Positions 11,001 to 18,595 of a stretch of 48,265 nucleotides of DNA are shown here, in pieces. Below the pieces are notes generated by a model. The model searched no databases, was not told the origin of the DNA, and worked only from the letters and a program-made list of their open reading frames with translations. The stretch lies in assembly GCA_029243605.1 (NCBI GenBank), contig JAQWRT010000085.1:1-48265 (forward strand), written 5' to 3'. A program made the position numbers and the translations under genes. The DNA is from Myxococcota bacterium. Its GTDB lineage: Bacteria > Myxococcota_A > UBA9160 > UBA4427. Position 1 is the first letter of the stretch. Every line of letters starts with the position of its first letter.

Positions 11001-11482
11001 GGGTCGGTCAGAGGACCGTCTTCGGAGATAAAGATTGTGCCCGCGTGGGTGTAGTCGTTCCCACTGTTGAGTCGAGCGGGCAGATTGCGTGCCTCGTTGC
11101 CATAGATATCCACGCCGTCGAACATCCCGCAGCCCCGGGTGTAGACGCAGTCGTAGCGCACCTCGATCCGCACGTAGGCCTCGAGGAGATCAAGAATCCC
11201 GTGAGTATCCTGGACCAGGTCGAGTTCGAGTTCGAGGTTGAAGACGTTGTACCACTGGGTCATATCCCACTGGCCCGAATAGTTGCGGCTGATCGTCCGC
11301 AATTGCATCTCGAAATAGCCGTGGGCTTCGAATCGACCGTCGATGGCTTCGAAGGCCTGGGCGCGCCCGGGAACAACCCCCGGCGCCACGATGGCCAGGG
11401 CGAGGAGCAAAAAGGCGGCGGTCCAACCCGCTCCCCGGCGATGCCCCAAGCGAGCAGACTTCAGTGAAACGGCCCTTTTCAT
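5003..11482 (-). CDS. Giant DUF1302-type outer-membrane beta-barrel protein
   Basis: Protein of about 2159 residues. The start is the ATG just before a signal peptide (MKRAVSLKSARLG, then a hydrophobic run ending GRAQA-FEA); the frame is open 57 codons further upstream without a signal-like sequence. Residues about 30-620 hold DUF1302 features: GYFEMQLRT, RIEVRYD, and WGKTELFRTTDQFNPQD near residue 456. The last 230 residues are amphipathic strands ending in RYTF, the C-terminal aromatic signal of outer-membrane barrels. Between them lie about 1300 residues rich in Gly, Asn, Asp and Pro with 32 cysteines by my count, not resembling barrel strands. DUF1302 proteins are normally 500-700 residues, so this is a barrel with a huge insert. 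Transport or binding of a hydrophobic substrate is inferred only from its DUF1329 and propeller neighbours. Confidence 0.8.
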   Translation of the reverse strand: MKRAVSLKSARLGHRRGAGWTAAFLLLALAIVAPGVVPGRAQAFEAIDGRFEAHGYFEMQLRTISRNYSGQWDMTQWYNVFNLELELDLVQDTHGILDLLEAYVRIEVRYDCVYTRGCGMFDGVDIYGNEARNLPARLNSGNDYTHAGTIFISEDGPLTDPQRNPYTIKTVPGFRGIYDSTPEGLGGLDYKSLMRCGVPEGTGGDAYCPETTLDYLGGRIGARFWNADRNRRREGTNGTPGEQPAIDDGTAGAPYLIAMEPFADFRFASIPLIGGSNNGFPLLLMGPWLPKNYVETNASLAGLPNPLDESRVSPQSLGAGFGANPMRSIPIFVEDNPGQRQIYILQQTELADGIVVDQGRWETINPVTGRFGNAREWNDRPAEDYEARGLFVPSPPLRDALANGGFGDYPFNISEMDRAFNRGASQQDEGELKEAYLDIEMFDSRLWLRVGKQSIVWGKTELFRTTDQFNPQDLALSTLPNLEESRIALWSMRGVWSFYEVGPLSDVRLELAVNFDDFESADLGACGEPYAVNLVCALTFGSWAHGVTGVGVAGVDQPPNPWDNADGLEFGARLEWRWDRFSFAITDFYGYDDFPYTVRLSTYNRNVDWESGRPRHYLQTPQQLADRDRYPCASPGGSGVAFMDNPASPGNPNFTEYPIGVAARVTYSGAQEAGCLTPGSTNNNFRVLSQVGAGENGEDVEWGVPQRVDPELRKNIYAPLTNSYYNQAGRWLNDAAYSDANDPRREYSRANSLAPTSFTEWKEGPQAGYCETDPRLAGHAFCDDANAGSRGRRVFDPEKYITVDVGGGDELVPNPRYNPYYDPRFDRHFDASVYASTVPEQFDLQANPGNIMAAPGAPVLFDPFIAASVDGPGGSVPDRYAWWWSNAFDPNLEEFDPRNALDNSPVNNSLFNFICAVTVGFSSLDPSACALTVFSSSKQPSGADSGNPRISTLIGSFLSGSGGFNGFLGSAPSDKILSKGPRLPNGMGMPLVSLHEDMGAADLGLNVDGSPGDSLCSQTFGCGKDAFRTTDVRRHWADMASGTLPGTEDDTYPWIYSRESESYNCLGASPVLNAFGGMHLCGGLEIGDTTPTFPNKLRSAYNVGFFLGRGLTPEQEALMGCGPYFGTSCDANGADLMWAEASAIVQSFIGADSLGISFADLGISHLVSGSLGSHLMDNGSGSVEYRTDSRVIGRNGELLRVDPGALQEVATAFAPWSDDPLGRSVALGSNGFLVEGNPNLFNPVVFSSAPCDLSAGRLLDTAGTFNPSQERASSRCWDLRQYYQAYAIQPGTAAFDVLGLGGPRCTTADIGGPLNPVAGVLPGCRSKWATIQYQPLDTWDGTSSLHPNNPDAGYLGNNWYGQVMSYKAVAFDPSDSNRLNPRTDYRQWSSDPSQHVPGQTALANSVPCGTGTPGTPGDPQNPENYDCYVRNPTDWGLSGLGIGATVRLDSAWGTADPRYAAAQASIRSGLNWGVFAGGAANGPCDPSLYANPRQLREDPNCYLGGWQQTVDGDPDRLGMQILGTNLKYPELVQALGTEAGNPLAALFLYGERVEGGCTPGRSWIYIQRTEDGELLSPAECARVYSNPSETVEGFPWSNALKGGSGHPFTGESFSNELAGVSFNLLMMLVSFSEEFNDGLASVRGFVNPEIYESRYIYDEEWMWNPECDGVVKTAEECGGRLFVQVGFPPGGCQAPCSAYGDPNRDPETLTPGRRVRMVSGWRSMGITNMPILSDRADHIPNALPEGVENKLQRDPSLPHILTMFPDLLMRECTSARTNPDTTLTARELYDECGSVANGRAADWTLNPATANAQNPNGKPWQELRLGDISTLTPHGGLLESLQWDYAFTGSENELMAMLPYCEDLGYSQRSMYQVQGDSFGGSALDSDRFGPNRIDCSRGLAGETLGNERCTYITPQYCGIVQALSGIAGQKRNIVRAGGNSNFGRRTMQWQSGSEIYLAYNRRNVLGFSMDFAEDYTKSNWSMEFTWIEGIPFTDSDSYDLVTEADDFNLTVSVDRPTFINFLNANRTFFINSQWFFQYRKGYKDSFNSIGPWNVLATFAVFTGYFQDRLNPTLVFVWDFRSSSGGLLPQVNYRFSERFSMTVGASVFMGNQRLVNMGVNTIGPASPRSGPNAYMNASEPGLSIVRDRDEVFMTLRYTF

Positions 11483-11725
11483 TCCTGACTTAGCCCCCTC
11501 GTTCACTCGCCCGCCCGGGCCGGTTCCGGTCCCACCGAAGGCAGACGGCTCCGGGCGATACGGACTCGCCGCCTTCATACAATGCGCCACACGAGCCCAG
11601 GGCGCGAGAGAAATCCGACCGGCCAGGGGGGCCCTGACCGCGTTGTCGTCCACCCCCGCGCTTTCGCCAGGTGGGTCTTTTTTACCTCAATTCGCCGCTC
11701 CCTCCAGGGATAGAGCGACTCCGAC

Positions 11726-13039
11726 TCAGGGAGCCAACTCCACCGGAATCGGCATGATGTTCCAGGTGAAAACCGTGTTGCCGTCGGTCCGCTTGTGGAT
11801 GACCTCGCGCTGGAGCTTGCCCGACTCCCAGGCGTAGCGGCGAATCTCGCCGTCGTTGTCGCTCACCACATAGAGTTCCGACCGACCGTCCCGGTCGAGA
11901 TCCGCCATGATCGAAGCGTGCTCGAAGCCACCCGACTGAGCATCCACCAATTCCTTGTCCCACGGGGATCCCGAATCGTCCCCGGGCCGGAGCACCCAGA
12001 CCCCCGCGCTCTTGAGCGCGGCGACCAACTCCTTCTCCCCGTCGCCATCGAGGTCTCCGGCCGTCAAAAAGCGGCCTAGATAATCGTCGAACTCGGCGAT
12101 CACCGTGCCCTGTTTGGGATCGGTTCCCGCCACGTAGCGGCGCACCTCCAGCGGCCGGGTCAGCCTCTTGCTCTTCTTGTCGTAGTTGCCCTCGACGATG
12201 ACGTAGAGCTCGTCCTTTCCGTCGCCGTCGAGATCATCGACGAAAATTTCCTTGGCGTGTCGATCTCCGAGATCCGCGACCACCACCCGACCCTCGCCCC
12301 GGGCGGGCACGTAGCGGGTGACCCGACCCGACTGGCTACTGCCGTCGAGACGGTTCGGCTCGCTGGGCGTGGCGTAGACTTCGAGGACTCCGTCGCCGTC
12401 GAGATCGCCGATCTCGACTTCGTGGACGAAGGTATCGGGCTCGACATCGAGCTCCTCCACCACATATCCGTCGCCCTCGGGCTTGACCAGAGCGACCACC
12501 CCCTGGTCATGGGTGGCCACGGCGATCACCGAGCGGCCATCTCCGTAGAGATCGCCGATCTCCACATCGCGCATCCGGCTGAAACGGCCGCCGAAATCCT
12601 TTTGCCAGATCGTCTCGGCCTCGTACCCCTGGTCGTTCTTCGTCCAGAGCTTCAGCATCGCTTGGGTGCCGCCGCCGCTCAGCAGGCGATCCTCGCCAGC
12701 CGGAGTGGTGTAATGGAGAACCTTGTGGAAGACGTCGCTCTCCGCGTCCTCGATCTGGCTCGCCTTCCACTCGCCGCCCTGGCGCACCAGGAAGGTCATC
12801 GTCGCCGGAAGGGGCTTGGGCGGCCCCTTGCCCCGGGGTGGAAACTGGGCGAGCCCGAGCACCAGAGCCTCGGGCAGGTCGTCGGGCACCGTCGAAGCCG
12901 GCGCCTTGGCCACAGGGGCCGGCGCGGGGGCCTTGGTGGCTGCCGGGGCCGAAGCGGCCGGAGAGTCATCACCGCCGCAGGCCGCCAGGAAGGAAAAGGC
13001 GAGCAGGGCCACGGAAACCGCAAAAAGGTTCAAACGCAT
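11726..13039 (-). CDS. FG-GAP/VCBS-repeat beta-propeller lipoprotein
   Basis: Lipoprotein of 437 residues. The signal peptide ends in lipobox FLAAC with the lipidated cysteine at residue 21, followed by GGDDS and a Pro/Ala linker (residues 25-55). The rest carries five calcium-binding-type repeats of the FG-GAP/VCBS kind (GDLYGDG, GDLDGDG, DDLDGDG, GDLDGDG and ADLDRDG), spaced as in a beta-propeller. Such proteins bind partners or polymers at the cell envelope rather than catalyse. It is transcribed toward the giant barrel gene with about 240 bases between them. Propeller proteins commonly accompany DUF1302/DUF1329 pairs, though that is usually a YCF48-type propeller; this one may play the same role. 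Aspartates after Cys21 leave the inner versus outer membrane destination unsettled. Confidence 0.85.
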   Translation of the reverse strand: MRLNLFAVSVALLAFSFLAACGGDDSPAASAPAATKAPAPAPVAKAPASTVPDDLPEALVLGLAQFPPRGKGPPKPLPATMTFLVRQGGEWKASQIEDAESDVFHKVLHYTTPAGEDRLLSGGGTQAMLKLWTKNDQGYEAETIWQKDFGGRFSRMRDVEIGDLYGDGRSVIAVATHDQGVVALVKPEGDGYVVEELDVEPDTFVHEVEIGDLDGDGVLEVYATPSEPNRLDGSSQSGRVTRYVPARGEGRVVVADLGDRHAKEIFVDDLDGDGKDELYVIVEGNYDKKSKRLTRPLEVRRYVAGTDPKQGTVIAEFDDYLGRFLTAGDLDGDGEKELVAALKSAGVWVLRPGDDSGSPWDKELVDAQSGGFEHASIMADLDRDGRSELYVVSDNDGEIRRYAWESGKLQREVIHKRTDGNTVFTWNIMPIPVELAP

Positions 13040-13181
13040 TTGGGCAATCCTCCACTAGGGTTGGAGCCGTTGGGTGTAGCAAGCACGCCGCCCGCTGGCT
13101 CCCCCCAGGACCGGAATTCCAGGGTCAGGAGGCGCGCGAGCCCGACAGGCGTGGTACCTAGGGGGCCGGAGATGCCAACCC

Positions 13182-14462
13182 TTGAGTAAAAAAGCGCTTC
13201 AGCCTCCGCGCGGTACACGGGATTTCTACCCCGAGGATTTTCGCCGGCGCGAGTGGCTTTTCGACCATTTCAGGCGCATCGCCCACCGCTTCGCCTTCGA
13301 AGAGGTGGACGCTCCCATGGTCGAACACGCCGAACTCTTCACCCGCAAGGCGGGGGAGGAGATTGTCGACCAGCTCTACCATTTCGAGATCCATGACCGC
13401 CACCTCGCCCTGCGCCCAGAGATGACTCCCTCGGTGGCGCGTATGGTCATCGCTCGGGCCGGGGCCCTCCGGATGCCCGCCCGCTGGTTCACCATCAGCC
13501 AGAACTGGCGCTACGAGCGCATGACCCGGGGGCGCAAGCGCGAACACTTCCAGTGGAATATGGATATCTGGGGAGAGCCCGAAGTCACCGCCGAAGCCGA
13601 ACTCGTGGGGTCGATCTTCGCGCTCCTCGACGCCCTCGGGCTGGCCCGGGGCGATGTCAAGGTCCGGGTCAACAGCCGGGCGCTGCTCGAGGAGAGCCTG
13701 CGCCAGGGCGTGCTCGCCGATCGGCCCGAAATCTTCGAACCCCTGTGCATCGTCATCGACAAGATCGCCAAGATCGGGGCCGACACGGTGGTGGAACAAC
13801 TCGTCGATCCCGCGGGCGGCGTCGGCCTGGACGAAGCCTCAGCCCGAGAGGTCGTGGGCATGCTCTCGGCGCGCAGTCTCGACGAAGCCGCGGGATACGT
13901 CTCCCCCGACAGCCCTGCCCTCGCCGATCTGCGCCGGTTCTTCGACCTCCTCGACGCCTACGGGGTCAGGGACCAGGTGGTCTTCGACGCTTCGGTGGTC
14001 CGGGGTCTCGCCTACTACACGGGCATCGTCTTCGAGGCCTTCGATTCGGGTGCCACCCTCCGCTCGATCTGTGGCGGTGGCCGCTACGACGGACTCAGCG
14101 AAAAACTCGGGGGCAAGCCCCTGCCCGCGGTGGGATTCGGTTTCGGCGACGTGGTGATCGCCGAACTCCTCGCCGACAAGGGACTCTGGCCCGAGCTGCC
14201 GCGCCCCCTGGACGACATGGTCTTCGCCCTGAGTGAAGCCGAGCGCCCGGCGGCGGTGGCCATTGCCTCCCGGCTCCGAAGCCAGGATCGCCGAGTAGAA
14301 CTCGTGCTGGGCAGTCCGAAGCTCAAGCGCGCCATGACCGACGCCAACCGCGCCGGCGCCGCCCGCATCTGGCTCGTCGGTCCCGAAGAGATCGAGCGCG
14401 GCGTGGCCAAGGTACGCGACCTCGCCAGCGGCGAGGAACACGAGGAGCCCCTGAACGCGTGA
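13182..14462 (+). CDS. hisS: Histidine--tRNA ligase
   Basis: Class II histidyl-tRNA synthetase of 426 residues, which charges tRNA-His in the cytoplasm. Diagnostic blocks: RGTRDF at residues 10-15, motif 2 RYERMTRGRKREHFQ, the histidine-binding block VVRGLAYYTGIVFEAF, GGGRYDGL, and motif 3 GFGFGD, then a C-terminal anticodon-binding domain (VELVLGSPKLKRAMTDANRAGA). The start is a TTG; the ATG ten bases upstream is in another frame and reaches a stop after five codons. Its stop overlaps the next start by four bases (GTGA), so hisS and the exonuclease gene are translationally coupled. Length is normal for the family. Confidence 0.97.
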   Translation: MSKKALQPPRGTRDFYPEDFRRREWLFDHFRRIAHRFAFEEVDAPMVEHAELFTRKAGEEIVDQLYHFEIHDRHLALRPEMTPSVARMVIARAGALRMPARWFTISQNWRYERMTRGRKREHFQWNMDIWGEPEVTAEAELVGSIFALLDALGLARGDVKVRVNSRALLEESLRQGVLADRPEIFEPLCIVIDKIAKIGADTVVEQLVDPAGGVGLDEASAREVVGMLSARSLDEAAGYVSPDSPALADLRRFFDLLDAYGVRDQVVFDASVVRGLAYYTGIVFEAFDSGATLRSICGGGRYDGLSEKLGGKPLPAVGFGFGDVVIAELLADKGLWPELPRPLDDMVFALSEAERPAAVAIASRLRSQDRRVELVLGSPKLKRAMTDANRAGAARIWLVGPEEIERGVAKVRDLASGEEHEEPLNA

Positions 14463-15271
14463 GTCCCAAGAAGAACTGCCGCATTTACTCGTGGAATATC
14501 AACGGGATCCGCTCAGCGACCAAGAAGGGCTTCCCGGACTGGCTCGGCAAGAGCCGATCCGAGATCGTCGGCGTCCAGGAAGTGCGGGCCCAGCCCGACC
14601 AAGTGCCCGGCGAAGTCGCGGCCCTCGACCGTTATCACCAGCATTTCACCGCCCCCGTCCGCAAGGGCTATAGCGGGGTCGGGCTTTTCAGCCGGCGAAA
14701 ACCCGACGCTCTGGAAACCTCCCTGGGTGAAGATCGCTTCGATGACGAGGGCCGCGTACAGATCGCCCGCTTTGGTCGCCTGGTGGTGGCCAACGGCTAT
14801 TTCCCCAATGGCAGCGGCAAGGACCGAGACAACAGCCGTATCCCCTACAAGCTCGATTGGTATGCGGCGCTCTTCGAGCGACTCCAAAAGCTTCGGAAGA
14901 GCGGCAAGCGAGTGATCGTCATGGGCGATTTCAATACCGCCCACAAGGCCATCGACTTGGCCCGCCCCAAGGACAACGAAAAGACCAGTGGCTTTCGCCC
15001 GGAGGAGCGCGCTGAACTCGACCGCTGGGTAGCCGCCGGCTGGGTCGATACATTCCGCGCCTTCGAAACCGGCCCGGATCACTACAGCTGGTGGAGTCAG
15101 CGCTTCGGCGTGCGTGCGCGTAACGTGGGTTGGCGCATCGACTACATCATGGCCTCACCCGCGGCGATGAAATTCGTACGCGGCGCCTTTATTCGGCCCG
15201 ATATCATGGGCTCGGACCACTGCCCCATCGGAATCGACGTCGACCCCGCAATCTTCGGCGACAGCGACTAG
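14459..15271 (+). CDS. xthA: Exodeoxyribonuclease III (AP endonuclease)
   Basis: Protein of 270 residues of the exonuclease/endonuclease/phosphatase (EEP) fold, ExoIII type, which cuts abasic sites and removes 3' blocking groups in base-excision repair. Catalytic blocks: SWNINGIRS near the N-terminus (metal-site Asn), QEVRAQ (Glu ligand), VMGDFNTAH (Asp and Asn), WRIDYIMAS, and GSDHCPIG (the terminal Asp-His pair). The GTG start lies within the stop of hisS in a four-base overlap. The gene symbol reflects family membership; a chromosome may carry more than one such enzyme. Confidence 0.93.
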   Translation: MSPKKNCRIYSWNINGIRSATKKGFPDWLGKSRSEIVGVQEVRAQPDQVPGEVAALDRYHQHFTAPVRKGYSGVGLFSRRKPDALETSLGEDRFDDEGRVQIARFGRLVVANGYFPNGSGKDRDNSRIPYKLDWYAALFERLQKLRKSGKRVIVMGDFNTAHKAIDLARPKDNEKTSGFRPEERAELDRWVAAGWVDTFRAFETGPDHYSWWSQRFGVRARNVGWRIDYIMASPAAMKFVRGAFIRPDIMGSDHCPIGIDVDPAIFGDSD

Positions 15272-15409
15272 CCGCGCTCGAAGGCGGCGCTCGGAGATGA
15301 GCGTGCCCGGGCGCACTCCGGCCGCCGGCACACCCACGTTCACAACCCAGGCCCGGAAGACGGGGGAGCGGCCCGGACGGGCGGCACGCCCCTTGCTCTC
15401 TGGGGTCCC

Positions 15410-16036
15410 ATGCCGCGTGCTCCGCATCTCGCGCCCCCGAAGCCCGAGCCCCTGGCTCGAGCCCTGGGTCTAGTCGCTCTGACCTGGGGGATCCTCGGTG
15501 GGGCGCCCCTCCTCCTGGCCAACCCAGGGCGATCGGACGCCCGGCTTCTCGTCTTCGGACTCTGCACCGGGGCCGCACTTTGGCGCCGTGCTCCGGCGCC
15601 GGGGACGCGTGGCGACGCCGCCCTCACCGGGGCGGCGGGACTGGCCGTGGGCTGGGCCTTCCTGCCCGCCCTCTCGGCGGTTGTTCTGTGGGCGGGCCAT
15701 GGCCTGGGCCTCCCGGCACCGGTGCCCGAGGGAGGCGGACGGGGTTTGGCCTTCCTCCTGGCCACCACCGTCCTGGCCCCGATCTTCGAGGAGATCGTCT
15801 ACCGCGAGCGACTCCTTCCCGCCCTGGCCCATGGGCTGGGCCGGGGGCCTGCCCTGCTTCTCTCGAGCGCAGCCTTCGCCCTCCCCCACTCGACCCCCTG
15901 GGCGACCCTCGGGAGTTTTTCGGCGGGGCTCGTTTTGGGAAGCGCCATGCTCGTTCATGGAAAGCTGGCTCTGTGCATCGGAATGCACGCCGGCTTCAAT
16001 CTGCGTCTGGCGGGACTCTCGCTGGAGGACCTCTAG
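15410..16036 (+). CDS. CPBP-family intramembrane metalloprotease
   Basis: Integral membrane protein of 208 residues with the CPBP/CAAX-protease (Abi) signature: motif EEIVYRERLLPAL (paired Glu and Arg), second motif ALPHSTPWATLGSFSAGLVLG (His) and GMHAGFN near the end (His and Asn). The order and spacing are those of the family. About five hydrophobic segments are visible. In bacteria these proteins take part in peptide maturation, immunity to self-made peptides or unknown proteolysis; nothing nearby names a substrate. The next gene starts immediately after its stop, so they are probably one unit. Confidence 0.85.
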   Translation: MPRAPHLAPPKPEPLARALGLVALTWGILGGAPLLLANPGRSDARLLVFGLCTGAALWRRAPAPGTRGDAALTGAAGLAVGWAFLPALSAVVLWAGHGLGLPAPVPEGGGRGLAFLLATTVLAPIFEEIVYRERLLPALAHGLGRGPALLLSSAAFALPHSTPWATLGSFSAGLVLGSAMLVHGKLALCIGMHAGFNLRLAGLSLEDL

Positions 16037-17116
16037 GTGCCGGGCGCCCGGGCCCGCGGATTCCCCGGGCGTTCGCCGATCTCGCTTTCTCTCCGGCGAC
16101 GCCTCCTCGCCCTGGCGGGCACCCTCGCCATCTGGGGGGGCTTCGTTCTTCTCTTTCCCGAAGCCCAACGCCGGGCGCCGTGGCTCTACGCCGGGGTCCT
16201 CACCCTGGGCTACGGACACCTCATCGGCGGCGCCTTGCTTGGCCGCTCCCCCCTCCCCCGGCCGAGCGGGAACCCTTGGCCATGGCCTCGCCGGGTCGCC
16301 TTCCCCCGGTGCTTCGGCCCTCACGGCGCCCGGGTGCTGGCCGTGCTCGGCCTCGCGCTCCTCTATCTCAGCTATGCCAGCGCGCTGCCCCGCTGGCCCT
16401 GGCTCGTCGGCCTGCTCCTCGCCCTCGCGACGGCGCACACCGTGGAAAACGATCTGGCCCTGGCCGTCCTCGACCCGGGCCGTGGGCGCCTGCCCCCCAT
16501 GGCCCTGGACGGCGACACCTGGGCCACCCTTTTGGGGATCACCGCTCTCGTCCTCGTCATCGCCGGCGGCGCCCTGGCTTCGACGCCCCCAGCCGTCGCG
16601 GGCGATGGGTTCCCCGGGATCGCACCGGGGATAAGAAACGGCCCCGGACTCCTGGCCCTGCGCGCCTTTGCGGCGGGGCTGGGGATCTTTCTCCTTCGCG
16701 CGCCGGGTCAAGGCGCCCGGGAAGGCACCGGGCTCGCACTGATCGCCGCCAGCGCCATCGATCCCGTTTGGCTCTGTACCCGAACGGGGCTGACCTTCGA
16801 CGACGTGTTCGCCCTCTCGACCCTCTACCACCTCACGAGTTGGTGGATTCTCTCCCTGGAGAAGAGTCGACGACTCTCAGCGCCCCGCGCTTTCCAAGCG
16901 GAACTCCTCGGCGTCCATGCTCTCCCCGCCCTCTTCCTGGGGACAACGTTCCTGATTCCCGAAAGCCCGGGGAGCGCTCTGCGCGCAGCCTTCTTTTCCC
17001 CCGCCCCCTACCTCTTCTGGTCCCTGATCCACGCCCTTCAAACCGCGGCGGCGCGGCACGGCGCCTCAGCGAAAGCGGGCGAACCCGACCTCGCTTCGGG
17101 AACCCATCATTCGTAG
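16037..17116 (+). CDS. Polytopic membrane protein of unknown function
   Basis: 359 residues with roughly eight to nine hydrophobic segments and a basic N-terminus. The GTG start directly follows the CPBP protease stop. I do not recognise the family. Several histidines fall in or beside predicted membrane segments: LGYGHLIGGALLG, ATAHTVENDLAL, STLYHLTSWWILSLEK and FWSLIHALQT. That pattern occurs in membrane metalloenzymes and haem-binding proteins, so metal or haem binding is possible but unproven. Coding bias matches its neighbours. Its 3' end overlaps the convergent sulfatase gene by ten bases. Coupling to the protease is inferred from the zero spacing. Confidence 0.7.
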   Translation: MPGARARGFPGRSPISLSLRRRLLALAGTLAIWGGFVLLFPEAQRRAPWLYAGVLTLGYGHLIGGALLGRSPLPRPSGNPWPWPRRVAFPRCFGPHGARVLAVLGLALLYLSYASALPRWPWLVGLLLALATAHTVENDLALAVLDPGRGRLPPMALDGDTWATLLGITALVLVIAGGALASTPPAVAGDGFPGIAPGIRNGPGLLALRAFAAGLGIFLLRAPGQGAREGTGLALIAASAIDPVWLCTRTGLTFDDVFALSTLYHLTSWWILSLEKSRRLSAPRAFQAELLGVHALPALFLGTTFLIPESPGSALRAAFFSPAPYLFWSLIHALQTAAARHGASAKAGEPDLASGTHHS

Positions 17117-18561
17117 CCCTGGAAATCCTGGCCGGGTTTCAGGTTGGGAAACTCGCGCATGCTCGCACCGATGCGGCCCAGAATCTCCATCACCGGCTTG
17201 GTGACCCAGAGATGGGCGAAGCCGTCTGCAGCCCACAACTCCCGGCTCTCGCCGGGATCGTTCTCGATATCGTAGACCTGCGGAAAAGTGTGCTCGACGA
17301 TGGGGGAGAAGGTTCCCTCGGCGGTGTAGAAATGCACCTTCAGGGTTCTCCACTTGACGGAAAAGACGCGGTTGCCCACGTAGTTGACCACGTACTCGCG
17401 ATTCGAATTTTCCTGCTTCCCCGAGACGAAAGCCGATTGATCGACGCCGTCCACGGGGCGATCCGCGGGGATGCGCGCCTTGGCGCCGACGAAATTTGCC
17501 AGGGTGGGGTACCAATCGAGATCCGAAAAAATCTCGTCGCTCACCCGCCCGGAGGGAACCCGGCCCGGCCAGCGAACCATGCCGGGCGTGCGCAGGCCAC
17601 CCTCGTAGCCCGTGCTGAGCCCCCCACGCCAGGGCTTGTTGGAGCCCCCGTCTCCCGGCCATTCGGGGCTTGGCCCGCCCGCAGCGTTGTCCCCGGTGAG
17701 AATCACGAGGGTGTTGTCCGCGACCCCCGCCGCGTCCAGGGCGTCGAGAATCCGGCCCACATCGCCATCCAACTGCATCCGGATATCCGGGTAATTCCCG
17801 GCGCCGGATCGGCCCGCGAAGTCGGGATGCGGGAGATAGGGAGGATGGATCTGGCTGAAGGCCGCGAGCACGTAGAAGGGAGCCCCGGCCTTGGCCTGCC
17901 GACGAATGAACCCAACCGTCTTGGCGACGACCTCTGCATCGAGAACCGCCCTGGCTTCGAGATCGAAGGGCTTGACCGGGGTGGACTCGCTTCCCCGCAC
18001 CCCCTGCCAGACCTGGGGCGCCTCGAAGACCTCGGGGTCGAATTGGGGCGTGGCGGTGTAGCTCGCCTCCATGGCGCTTTCCCGGATGCCGTACCACTCG
18101 TCGTAGCCCTGGTCGGTGGGCAGCCGGCCCCGTTGGTTTCCGAGATGCCATTTCCCGTAGAGCGCGGTGGCATAGCCCGAGTCCGAGAGGAGCTCGGCCA
18201 GGGTGTACTCCCAGGGACTCAGGCCCTGGGGCTCACCCGGGGCGGGGACTTTCTGGGTCCCCGAACGAATCGGCAACCGGCCCGTGTGGATCGCCGAGCG
18301 GGTGGGCGTGCATTGGTTCTGAACGTTGAAATTGGTCATGCGCAGCCCCTCGGCCGCGAAAGCGTCGATCCGCGGGGTAGGCGTCGCGCCGCCCTGAATC
18401 CCGATATCCCCCCACCCCCAGTTGTCCACCAGGATGTAGACGATATTCGGTTTCTCGCTGGGAGGGCCAGAGGGGGCTGCACTGATGGCCAGCCCCGGGG
18501 TCAGGGTCAGCAAAACCACCGCGACCCACGATCTCAAAACCAACTTCGCTGCGATTCTCAT
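17107..18561 (-). CDS. Sulfatase (formylglycine type), exported
   Basis: Arylsulfatase-family hydrolase of 484 residues with an N-terminal signal peptide (hydrophobic WVAVVLLTLTPGLAI, cut after about residue 28). The sulfatase signature CTPTRSAIHTGR starts at Cys84, which in this family is oxidised to the catalytic formylglycine. Metal-binding VDNWGWGD (residues 45-52) precedes it and the second signature SGYATALYGKWHLG follows. It would remove sulfate from a sulfate ester in the periplasm or outside. It is last of three same-strand genes, 34 bases after the ferric-reductase-like gene. Substrate unknown. An activating enzyme (FGE or anSME) is not in this window. Confidence 0.92.
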   Translation of the reverse strand: MRIAAKLVLRSWVAVVLLTLTPGLAISAAPSGPPSEKPNIVYILVDNWGWGDIGIQGGATPTPRIDAFAAEGLRMTNFNVQNQCTPTRSAIHTGRLPIRSGTQKVPAPGEPQGLSPWEYTLAELLSDSGYATALYGKWHLGNQRGRLPTDQGYDEWYGIRESAMEASYTATPQFDPEVFEAPQVWQGVRGSESTPVKPFDLEARAVLDAEVVAKTVGFIRRQAKAGAPFYVLAAFSQIHPPYLPHPDFAGRSGAGNYPDIRMQLDGDVGRILDALDAAGVADNTLVILTGDNAAGGPSPEWPGDGGSNKPWRGGLSTGYEGGLRTPGMVRWPGRVPSGRVSDEIFSDLDWYPTLANFVGAKARIPADRPVDGVDQSAFVSGKQENSNREYVVNYVGNRVFSVKWRTLKVHFYTAEGTFSPIVEHTFPQVYDIENDPGESRELWAADGFAHLWVTKPVMEILGRIGASMREFPNLKPGQDFQGYE

Positions 18562-18595
18562 GGACGGAAAACTCCGCTGGTAAAGGACCCCGAGG

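Noticed and set aside
13172..13189. ATG upstream of hisS as an alternative start
   Set aside because: It is in a different frame and reaches a stop after five codons; TTG 13182 begins the conserved N-terminus.
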